DNA of 6,290 nucleotides from assembly GCA_007123695.1 (NCBI GenBank), contig SLGN01000679.1, positions 1-6,290 on the forward strand, given 5' to 3'. The stretch comes from Verrucomicrobiales bacterium (GTDB lineage: Bacteria; Verrucomicrobiota; Verrucomicrobiia; Verrucomicrobiales; DEV007). How positions within the stretch are numbered: the first letter of the stretch is position 1; every line of letters begins with the position of its first letter. The notes below the pieces were generated by a model. It was not told the origin of the DNA, did not search any database, and saw only the letters and a program-made list of their open reading frames with translations. Position numbers and translations under genes: made by a program. Of the stretch, positions 1-5,290 are shown in pieces.

Positions 1-105
1 GGACCGTGCCCTTTCCTCCAGGCATCCGGCGATCCGACGCGAGTCCCGCGCGTCTTCGCCGCAGCAATCGACGATCTTATCCAGCAGCTTCGAAAACGAA
101 CTCAT
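1..105 (-). CDS. N-terminal fragment of an unidentified protein, cut by the left window edge
   Basis: An ATG at 105 (minus strand) opens a frame of 35 codons that reaches the window edge without a stop. The peptide begins MSSFSKLLDKIVDCCGED and continues with a charged, probably helical stretch ending near CLEERARS. It shows no signal peptide or membrane segment and has a Cys pair at residues 14-15. A weak Shine-Dalgarno-like GAAGG lies about 3 bases before the ATG. The composition looks like a real soluble protein rather than a shadow frame, but 35 codons cannot prove this and I do not recognise the family. The 150 bases before it (106-255) hold no other gene. They contain TTGTC-type -35 candidates on the minus strand but no convincing -10 partner. 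The frame stays open upstream of the ATG, so an earlier start is possible. Confidence 0.45.
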   Translation of the reverse strand, partial: MSSFSKLLDKIVDCCGEDARDSRRIAGCLEERARS

Positions 106-236
106 GACCTTCGACCCTATCCATCCCAGCCACCGCGACAAGGCCAAATGATCCGACAACGTGGAACATCCCGGAAAGCCCAAGGTCCGCTGCCCCAGGA
201 TCGGTCGAAGTCCCACGAGCCTTGCCATCCCCGCCC

Positions 237-263
237 AAAACACGCCGCTACGCAGCTATGCGG
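237..263 (-). terminator. Weak terminator-like hairpin at the end of the two-helix membrane protein gene
   Basis: On the minus strand, CCGC (263-260) can pair with GCGG (248-245), or alternatively CGCA with TGCG, around the TAG stop codon at 256-258. A TTTT run at 240-237 follows. The stem is only 4 bp in either form and the T run is short, so this is a weak candidate, noted because of its position at the gene end. Confidence 0.2.
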
Positions 264-1026
264 AACGCCCGGCGATCCACTCGTCGAGCCGGGTTCGCGT
301 CTTCTCGGCCGAGGCGTCGGTGAAGGCGGGGCCGACGGCGACCGGGATCTTCGTGCCGTCCCGAAGCTCGATTTCGACCTGGTAGCTCACCACCCGGTGC
401 CTGCCGGTATCGAAAACGCTTTCGCCGATGCCCACGCCGACGATTTCCTCGAGCCGGAGCGACTCCCTGCCGAGACGCCTCGGCTTGCGGCGAATCGAAA
501 GGGTGCCGGCATCCCGGTCGCCGACGACGGCGACCTTCTGGATCGCCCTCCAGCAGAGGAGCCCCCCACCGATGCAGACCAAGCCGAGCAGCAGTCCGAC
601 GAAGGCACCGTCGTCCTCGTGCCGGAAGGCTTCGCCGCCGCCGGAAAGGACCTCCAAGCTCTGCGCCACGAGTTCGCGCTTCCGATCGCCATCGGCATTG
701 GGAAACGCGGTGTCGCGGTCTCCGTCCGCCGTTTTCACGACCATTTCGTAGGAAGGGCTGATTCCTCCCTCCCGCAGAACGATCTCGATGCCCTCGATCT
801 CCGCCGCCGGAAGAACGAAACTGTCGGGCGACTGCCTCCCGAACCGGCTTTTCTCGAAACTGAGCCCCTCGCCATCGACCTCGAGCACGGTCCGCACGCC
901 GACCGCCCAGATCGTGATGATGCCCATGGCGACGAAAAGACCGCCGCTGAAGAGAAGGATGAGAGAATTTGACCGCAGATCGAGACGGAGCCGGTCTGCA
1001 GTGCGCTTTTTGACGGAAAGCTTCAT
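256..1026 (-). CDS. Unidentified membrane protein with two TM helices and an apparent internal repeat
   Basis: This encodes 256 residues starting MKLSVKKRTADRLRLDL and ending in a TAG at 256-258. I do not recognise a named family. A basic N-terminus precedes a first hydrophobic helix at about residues 21-43. A beta-rich segment follows (about 46-125), then a second helix (about 141-160) and a second beta-rich segment (about 163-253). The two beta-rich halves share a layout, with SY-x(7)-DG followed by a Pro and a charged helix (residues 92-102 and 214-224). This suggests a duplicated TM-plus-beta unit, possibly bacterial PH-like, which is only an inference from pattern. By the positive-inside rule the N-terminus is probably cytoplasmic. 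The same frame stays open upstream to 1467 but there overlaps the CBS protein gene with Ser/Pro/Arg-rich shadow sequence, so I start at ATG 1026. No clear Shine-Dalgarno precedes it. A TTGTCATACT stretch about 27 bases upstream could be part of a promoter. Confidence 0.75.
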   Translation of the reverse strand: MKLSVKKRTADRLRLDLRSNSLILLFSGGLFVAMGIITIWAVGVRTVLEVDGEGLSFEKSRFGRQSPDSFVLPAAEIEGIEIVLREGGISPSYEMVVKTADGDRDTAFPNADGDRKRELVAQSLEVLSGGGEAFRHEDDGAFVGLLLGLVCIGGGLLCWRAIQKVAVVGDRDAGTLSIRRKPRRLGRESLRLEEIVGVGIGESVFDTGRHRVVSYQVEIELRDGTKIPVAVGPAFTDASAEKTRTRLDEWIAGRSA

Positions 1027-1103
1027 GGGTGCGGGAAGGGGCGGTTTCGATCCAAGTATGACAAGCGACTCGCTGCGGTCTTCCGCGTCAAGTCCGCAAG
1101 CCC

Positions 1104-1130
1104 AAAAAAACCGCAGCCTCCAGTCGCTAC
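1104..1130 (-). terminator. Candidate intrinsic terminator of the DUF21/CBS gene
   Basis: On the minus strand, GTAGC (1130-1126) can pair with GCTGC (1117-1113) around an 8-base loop, with one G-U pair. GG and a run of seven T residues (1110-1104) follow. The stem begins inside the TAG stop region of the DUF21/CBS gene. A seven-T run stands out in such GC-rich sequence and supports termination. The stem is short (5 bp), so efficiency is uncertain. If it works, the downstream membrane protein gene needs its own promoter. Confidence 0.4.
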
Positions 1131-2200
1131 CGAACGGGCGACTCGATGTCGCCGAGTTCGAGACCCATGCCGCGGGCGCGGGCGCGCCAGAGGTTGCGGG
1201 CGTGCTGCTGGAGGTCGGCGATGGTGTCCTTCTCATCGACGATCTCGAATCCGAAGATGGTCTCGATGATGTCCTCGAAGGTGACGAGTCCGATGGTCGA
1301 GCCGAACTCGTCGACGACGAGCATGATCTGATGGCGCTCGGCAATGAAGGTGCGGAACAGGGAATCCAGCGCGACATGGTCGACCACGGCGGCGAGGGGC
1401 CGGGCCACGTCGGCCAGGGTCGCAGCGCCCGTCTTGTCGTTGAGGTGGGCCACGAGCGCTTCGCCACGGATGACGAATCCGGCGATCTCGTCGAGGCTGT
1501 TTCCGTAGACGGGGATGCGGCTGAAGGGTTTGTCCTCGACCACTTCGACGAATTCGGTGAGCGGGGTCGATTCGGGCAGGGCGAAGATCACGGGTCGCGG
1601 GGTCATGATGTCGGAGACCCGCATCAAGTTGAGCTGGATGATGTTCTGCACAAAACGGCTTTCCTGGGCATCGAGCTGGCCCGATTCGGCGCCGAGCCGG
1701 GTCATGGCGAGCAGTTCCTCCCGATGGGCGAGGGGCCTCTCCTGCTCCGGTGCGGTGATCAGCCGGGTGAGCCGCTGGGACAGCCAGACCAGCGGCGCGA
1801 GCACGGTGATGAGCGGCGGCAGCACCGCCGCCGTGAAGCCTGCGAGAGGCACGGCGTAGCGCGAGCCGAGCGTCTTGGGAATGATCTCGGTGACGACGAG
1901 GATCGCGAGGGTGAGCAGCCCGGCGAACACCGCCTCGCCGGCGTTGCCGTAGAGGCGGGCATACTGGGCCCCGGCCCCCGCAGCGCCCATGGTGTGGGCG
2001 ACGGTGTTGAGCGTGAGGATGGCCGAGAGAGGCCGGTCGATGTCGAGCTTGTAGGACTTCATCGCCGCCGCCCAGCGGGCTCCGCGCTGCTCGGCGCTCT
2101 TCACCGCGGCCGGGGTGATGGAGAGTAGGCTCGCCTCGAGCAAGGAGCAGAGAAACGAAAAGACCAGGGCGATGAGGACGTAGGTGACGAGCAGGGCCAT
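1127..2200 (-). CDS. CNNM/CorC-type membrane protein: DUF21 domain plus CBS pair
   Basis: This is a hemolysin C/CorC-like (CNNM) family protein of 357 residues from the ATG at 2200. The N-terminal DUF21 membrane domain (about residues 1-150) starts directly in a hydrophobic helix, MALLVTYVLIALVFSFLCSL. It contains the family-typical LNT (64-66) and EIIPKTLG (105-112). A linker leads to a CBS pair: DIMTPR at 197-202, then SRIPVYG, then MLVVDEFGSTIGLVTFEDII at about 293-312. It ends about 40 residues later, so the CorC_HlyC domain found in CorC-like proteins is absent. Family members are linked to Mg2+ or Na+/Mg2+ transport in the inner membrane; the substrate here is unknown. An in-frame ATG at 2287 would add 29 residues (386 total) with no recognised domain. 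I prefer 2200 because it places the start just before the first helix and because a TATACT box sits 22-27 bases upstream, inside the longer frame. Neither ATG has a strong Shine-Dalgarno. The gene is followed by a possible terminator. Confidence 0.9.
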   Translation of the reverse strand: MALLVTYVLIALVFSFLCSLLEASLLSITPAAVKSAEQRGARWAAAMKSYKLDIDRPLSAILTLNTVAHTMGAAGAGAQYARLYGNAGEAVFAGLLTLAILVVTEIIPKTLGSRYAVPLAGFTAAVLPPLITVLAPLVWLSQRLTRLITAPEQERPLAHREELLAMTRLGAESGQLDAQESRFVQNIIQLNLMRVSDIMTPRPVIFALPESTPLTEFVEVVEDKPFSRIPVYGNSLDEIAGFVIRGEALVAHLNDKTGAATLADVARPLAAVVDHVALDSLFRTFIAERHQIMLVVDEFGSTIGLVTFEDIIETIFGFEIVDEKDTIADLQQHARNLWRARARGMGLELGDIESPVR

Positions 2201-2221
2201 CGAGAGGCGGGGCAAGCGTTC

Positions 2222-2227
2222 AGTATA
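2222..2227 (-). promoter_or_regulatory. Possible -10 box of the DUF21/CBS gene
   Basis: On the minus strand the hexamer TATACT (2227-2222) is a near-consensus sigma70 -10 element. It would start transcription about 15 bases before the ATG at 2200, giving a short leader and excluding the earlier ATG at 2287. No good -35 hexamer sits 16-18 bases further upstream, so the call rests on the -10 alone. Confidence 0.3.
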
Positions 2228-2371
2228 GGCGAGTTTTTCCAGTCGCCACTGCGGAAAGGGCTGCGGTCCGGGATTTTTTCGCGCCATTCTCTGCGGGGTC
2301 GGTCACGGCGGCCCCCTCCCCTGCCCCGTTCCCGGGCATGCGTCGGCGGTCGATTTGCCCCGGTCGGGCCA

Positions 2372-3562
2372 TCATTCGGGGATCAGGCCGGCGAGGTGTT
2401 CGCCGATGGCGAGCGAGGCGGTCGCGGCGGGACTGGGCGCGTTGAGCACGTGCAGGGCCCGTTCGCTCTGGCGGACTTCGAAGTCCTGCAACAGGTCGCC
2501 CTGGGACGACATGGCCTGGGCCCGCACTCCGGCGCCGCCGGGTTCGAGGTCGGCGACGGTGACATCGGGCACGAGCCGCTGCAGCGACCGGCAGAAGATC
2601 TCCTTGCTGAGCGACTGGCGCAGCTCGTGGACGACCATGCGCGGATGCCGCCGCAGAAAGCGCCAGAGGCCGGAAAAGCCGAAGGCGTCGGCGAGGTCGC
2701 GCAGGTCGATGTCGCGGTAGCGGTAGCCTTCGCGGGCGAAGGCCGGCACCGCGTTCGGCCCGGCCTCGACTCCGCCGCCGACGAGGCGGGTGAAGTGGAC
2801 GCCGAGGAAGGGAAAGGCCGGATCGGGCACGGGATAGATCAGGTTCCGCACGAGGTGGCGGCTCTCGCGGCGGAGCCCGTAGTATTCTCCGCGGAAGGGG
2901 ACGATGCGCAGGTCGCGCCGCTCTCCGGCGATCTCGGCGACGCGGTCGCAGTGGAGACCGGCGCAGTTGACGAGGTAGTCGCCCTGGATTTCCCCTCCGT
3001 CGGCGGTGCGCAGCGTCCATCCGTCGCGGCGGCGTTCCGCGGCGACGACGGCGGCGCCGGTGCGGATCTCGCCTCCGGCTTCGCGCAGGTCGCGCGCGAG
3101 GGACTCGCACACGGCCCGGTAGTCGGCGATGCCCTCCTGCGGCACATGCGCGCCCGCGATGCCGCCCGCGTGCGGCTCGAGGGCGCGGAGGCCGGATCGG
3201 TCGAGGCGTCGGAGTCCGGTCAATCCGTTGGCGGCGCCCCGGCGCAGCAGTTCGTCGAGACGGGGCAGTTCCTCCTCGGCGGCGGCCACGACGACCTTGC
3301 CGCAGATCTCGTGGGGAATTTCGCGCTCGCGGCAGTAGGCGGTCATCTTCTCGATGCCCGCGACCGCGAGCCGGGCCTTGAGCGAGCCGGGCCGGTAGGA
3401 GAGCCCGCAGTGGAGCACGCCGCTGTTGTGGGTGCTCTGGTGGCGGCCGAGACCCGGTTCCTTTTCGATCAGCACCAGGGCCGCGCCGGGAAAGCGGGCC
3501 TGCACCGCCCTCGCTGTGCCGAGACCCACCAGTCCCCCGCCGACGAGAAGGATGCGCTTCAT
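2372..3562 (-). CDS. lhgO: L-2-hydroxyglutarate dehydrogenase/oxidase (FAD-dependent)
   Basis: This FAD enzyme of the DAO fold oxidises L-2-hydroxyglutarate to 2-oxoglutarate. In E. coli (LhgO/LhgD, about 420 residues) it passes electrons to the membrane quinone pool. This protein has 396 residues and looks complete. It opens with MKRILLVGGGLVGLGTA, a dinucleotide-binding GxGxxG at residues 8-13, with the ribose-binding acid near E33. The family signature STHNSGVLHCGLSYRPGS follows at 43-60, including H45, N46, S47, G48 and H51. NCAGLHCDRVAE lies at 199-210, VPFRGEYYGL at 221-230, YPVPDPAFPFLGVHFTR at 243-259 and VEAGPNAV at 265-272. The C-terminus has the expected NAPSPAATASLAIGEHLA. Its ATG overlaps the symporter stop in ATGA, and a GGAGG lies 4 bases upstream, so translation is probably coupled. 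No csiD/glaH glutarate hydroxylase, the E. coli partner, is present here. The enzyme may serve catabolism of imported substrate or metabolite repair. Confidence 0.95.
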   Translation of the reverse strand: MKRILLVGGGLVGLGTARAVQARFPGAALVLIEKEPGLGRHQSTHNSGVLHCGLSYRPGSLKARLAVAGIEKMTAYCREREIPHEICGKVVVAAAEEELPRLDELLRRGAANGLTGLRRLDRSGLRALEPHAGGIAGAHVPQEGIADYRAVCESLARDLREAGGEIRTGAAVVAAERRRDGWTLRTADGGEIQGDYLVNCAGLHCDRVAEIAGERRDLRIVPFRGEYYGLRRESRHLVRNLIYPVPDPAFPFLGVHFTRLVGGGVEAGPNAVPAFAREGYRYRDIDLRDLADAFGFSGLWRFLRRHPRMVVHELRQSLSKEIFCRSLQRLVPDVTVADLEPGGAGVRAQAMSSQGDLLQDFEVRQSERALHVLNAPSPAATASLAIGEHLAGLIPE

Positions 3563-4893
3563 GCCGCCTCCCCCTCCCCTTCTTCCTCCTCATCGTCCTC
3601 GTCGCCGAAGCGGGCCAGCAGCACGGCGACGACGCTGTCGCCGATGGCGTTCACGGTGGCCCGGCACATGTTGACGATGCGGTCCACCCCGATGATGAGG
3701 GCGAGGCCCTCGACCGGGATTTCCAGGGCCGAGAGGACCATTGCGAGCATGACCAGCCCCGAGCCCGGCACCGGAGCGGTCCCGATCCCCGCCACGAGAC
3801 AGGTGCCGACGAGCAGGGCGTAGTCGGCCGCGGCGAGCTCCACGCCGAGGGCCTGGGCGATGAAGACGGCGGCGACGGCCTGGAATAGGGAACTGCCGTC
3901 CATGTTCACTGTCGTCCCGAGAGGCACGACGAAACGGGCGATGCGGGGCGGCACGCCGAGATTCTTTTCGCAGCACTCGATCGTCACCGGCAGGGTCGCG
4001 GAAGTCGAGGACGTGCTGAAGCAGAGAAGCTGGGCCGGGGCGATGCCCTTGAAGAACTCGCGGGGCGAACGGCCCACGACGAAGCGGATCACGAGCGAGT
4101 AGGTCGCAAACTGGTGGAAGGCGAGCGCCGCCACCACCGTGGCGACGTAGAAGGCGAGGGCCTCCAGCAGGCGGAGCGCCTGCGAAGGATCCTCGCCCGA
4201 GATCGCCACGATCGTCGCGGTGATGAGGGCGAAGACGCCCACGGGCGAGAGCATCGCGACGCCGTGGGCGAGGCGGGTGAAGAGCCCTCCGGCGCTTTCG
4301 CAGAGGCTCAGCAGGGGCCGGGCCTGCTCCCGCGGCATCAGCAGCAGAGTCCAGCCGATCATCACGGCGGCGACGACGACCTGGAGCATGCGGGCGTTGT
4401 TCCCCACCGCACCGAGGAGGTTGTCGGGAACGGCTTCGACGAGAAAGCGCAGCGGGCCGCTCGTCCGCATCCCCCCGGCGCTCGCCTCGCGCAGGCTCGC
4501 GTCGCCCGCGTAGGCCTCGAGGAGCTGGGCCGAGGTCGCCTGCGGCAGGACGTCGCCGGGGCGCAGCAGGGTGACGAAGACCAGACCGGTCCCGATGGCG
4601 ACGAGGGCGGAGCCGAGGAACCAGAGGAGCGCCCGGCCGCCGAGGCGGGAGATCTGGCGGGGGTCCCCGATGGAGGCGATGCCGTTGATCACCGAAAACA
4701 CCACCATGGGCAGGGCGACGAACTTGAGAAGGCTCATGAAGACCGTGCCGAAGGGCGCGATCCAGTCCCGCGCCCATTCCTGCCAGCCGAGATTCACCGC
4801 GGCGAGTCCGAAGGCGACGCCGAGCAGCAGCGAGAGGAGAACCTGCCAGTGCAGGCGGCGGTACCAGGGGGCTCCGGGGGAAAGGCTCGGCAT
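3559..4893 (-). CDS. Dicarboxylate/amino acid:cation symporter (DAACS, Glt/DctA type)
   Basis: This inner-membrane secondary transporter moves acidic substrates with Na+ or H+. Its 444 residues are close to the family length, and the eight-helix plus two-hairpin fold is recognisable. The HP1 serine-rich motif STSSTSATLPVT is at 293-304, the TM7 motif NMDGS at 330-334, the HP2 tip PVPGSG at 374-379, and TM8 carries DRIVNMCRATVNAIGD at 404-419. Aligned by eye to GltPh, D404, R411, N415 and D419 match D390, R397, N401 and D405. N408 replaces D394, which binds the substrate amino group, and A412 replaces T398. E. coli DctA also lacks Asp and Thr at these two places. This argues against a standard glutamate/aspartate carrier and for a non-amino dicarboxylate, but that is inference. 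The C-terminus is an acidic tail (431-444) whose purine-rich codons include the lhgO Shine-Dalgarno. The ATG at 4893 sits just before the first helix; no strong Shine-Dalgarno precedes it. The gene lies 63 bases after tRNA-Pro with no obvious promoter between. Confidence 0.95.
   Translation of the reverse strand: MPSLSPGAPWYRRLHWQVLLSLLLGVAFGLAAVNLGWQEWARDWIAPFGTVFMSLLKFVALPMVVFSVINGIASIGDPRQISRLGGRALLWFLGSALVAIGTGLVFVTLLRPGDVLPQATSAQLLEAYAGDASLREASAGGMRTSGPLRFLVEAVPDNLLGAVGNNARMLQVVVAAVMIGWTLLLMPREQARPLLSLCESAGGLFTRLAHGVAMLSPVGVFALITATIVAISGEDPSQALRLLEALAFYVATVVAALAFHQFATYSLVIRFVVGRSPREFFKGIAPAQLLCFSTSSTSATLPVTIECCEKNLGVPPRIARFVVPLGTTVNMDGSSLFQAVAAVFIAQALGVELAAADYALLVGTCLVAGIGTAPVPGSGLVMLAMVLSALEIPVEGLALIIGVDRIVNMCRATVNAIGDSVVAVLLARFGDEDDEEEEGEGEAA
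3567..3571 (-). promoter_or_regulatory. Ribosome binding site of lhgO inside the symporter gene
   Basis: GGAGG on the minus strand lies 4 bases before the lhgO ATG (3562), within a longer purine run that encodes the acidic tail of the symporter. It is the clearest Shine-Dalgarno in the window. Together with the ATGA stop/start overlap it fixes the lhgO start and points to translational coupling. Confidence 0.7.
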
Positions 4894-4934
4894 GCGGGGA
4901 TTGGGGCCAGATTTCTGCTCGCCGCCGATCCGTT

Positions 4935-4955
4935 CCCGCCTGCCTTGCGGGCGGG
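4935..4955 (-). other. GC hairpin directly after tRNA-Pro
   Basis: On the minus strand CCCGCC (4955-4950) pairs with GGCGGG (4940-4935). Two more base pairs form inside after one mismatch, around a 3-base loop. It starts one base after the encoded CCA of tRNA-Pro. No T run follows, so it may be a 3' processing or partial termination signal rather than a standard terminator. The symporter ATG is about 40 bases further on. Confidence 0.35.
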
Positions 4956-4956
4956 G

Positions 4957-5033
4957 TGGTCGGGGTGACAGGATTCGAACCTGCGACCTCGTCGTCCCGA
5001 ACGACGCGCGCTACCAGCCTGCGCTACACCCCG
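4957..5033 (-). tRNA. tRNA-Pro (anticodon CGG)
   Basis: This is a 77-base tRNA with a fully paired acceptor CGGGGTG/CACCCCG, discriminator A and genome-encoded CCA at 4959-4957. The D arm is GCGC/GCGC. The anticodon stem CGTCG/CGACG carries the loop TTCGGGA, which reads CGG. The T arm is GCAGG-TTCGAAT-CCTGT. It decodes the Pro codon CCG. It lies 9 bases after tRNA-Arg and is probably cut from the same transcript. Confidence 0.97.
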
Positions 5034-5042
5034 AGGGTCCGG

Positions 5043-5119
5043 TGGCGCAGCCGCAGGGATTCGAACCCCGAACCTTCTGATCCGTAGTCAGATGCTCTAT
5101 CCAGTTGAGCTACGGCTGC
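5043..5119 (-). tRNA. tRNA-Arg (anticodon ACG)
   Basis: This is a 77-base tRNA with acceptor GCAGCCG/CGGCTGC, discriminator G and encoded CCA at 5045-5043. The D arm is GCTC/GAGC. The anticodon stem TCTGA/TCAGA carries the loop CTACGGA, which reads ACG. The T arm is CGGGG-TTCGAAT-CCCTG with one G-T pair. A34 is expected to be deaminated to inosine by TadA so that it reads CGU, CGC and CGA. It is the first gene of a two-tRNA unit. Confidence 0.97.
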
Positions 5120-5159
5120 TTTTCGGAACCACCCCCGCGTCACCGCCGGGGCAGACCGG

Positions 5160-5187
5160 AATGTGCGCCCTTTCGCCAGATTGACAA
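5160..5187 (-). promoter_or_regulatory. Probable promoter of the tRNA-Arg/tRNA-Pro unit
   Basis: On the minus strand a -35-like TTGTCA (5187-5182) is separated by 16 bases from a -10-like CACATT (5165-5160). This would start transcription about 30-35 bases before tRNA-Arg. The -35 matches the sigma70 consensus at five of six positions; the -10 is poor (three of six). Its position, after the hairpin that follows the dehydrogenase gene and before the tRNAs, supports the call. Confidence 0.45.
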
Positions 5188-5204
5188 GGGAAATTTCACG
5201 CGTT

Positions 5205-5230
5205 CTGCGCCCTCGGCCGGGAGGGCGCAG
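5205..5230 (-). terminator. Strong GC hairpin after the dehydrogenase gene, without a T run
   Basis: CTGCGCCCTC (5230-5221 on the minus strand) pairs perfectly over 10 bp with GAGGGCGCAG (5214-5205) around the 6-base loop CCGGCC. It lies about 60 bases past the dehydrogenase stop and just before the tRNA promoter, where a terminator is expected. No U tract follows on either strand, so it may be a GC-type terminator or a 3' end-protecting hairpin. A weaker imperfect hairpin rich in T and A lies at 5261-5280. Confidence 0.5.
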
Positions 5231-5290
5231 GACAACGGAGTTTATAGGCGAAGCGGCTCACCGTTTTCGTCGGAAAACCGATGGACCGGG

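Noticed and set aside
148..972. 274-codon open frame on the plus strand
   Set aside because: It is antisense to the two-helix membrane protein. The minus-strand product has clear helices and a sensible start; the plus-strand product has neither.
788..2128. 446-codon open frame on the plus strand
   Set aside because: It is antisense to the DUF21/CBS gene, with low-complexity Gly/Asp/Glu/Arg sequence and no recognisable domain.
2220..3593. 457-codon Arg/Pro-rich frame on the minus strand
   Set aside because: It is a frame-shifted shadow of lhgO. Only the last 51 codons, outside lhgO, were considered separately.
2396..3823. 475-codon open frame on the plus strand
   Set aside because: It lies opposite lhgO and the end of the symporter gene, both with strong family motifs. 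Its Gly/Ala/Asp/Glu/Val-rich composition is what the antisense of GC3-rich coding DNA gives. No family motif is seen.
3590..4777. 395-codon Arg/Pro/Gly-rich frame on the minus strand
   Set aside because: It is a frame-shifted shadow of the symporter gene.
4114..4968. 284-codon open frame on the plus strand
   Set aside because: It is antisense to the symporter gene and runs into the end of tRNA-Pro; shadow composition.
4957..5119. tRNA pair as an integration site for a mobile element
   Set aside because: No integrase, direct repeat of the tRNA 3' end, or phage-like gene is seen next to it.
5181..5214. Plus-strand promoter based on a perfect TTGACA at 5181-5186
   Set aside because: No -10 element lies 16-18 bases downstream and no plus-strand gene follows.
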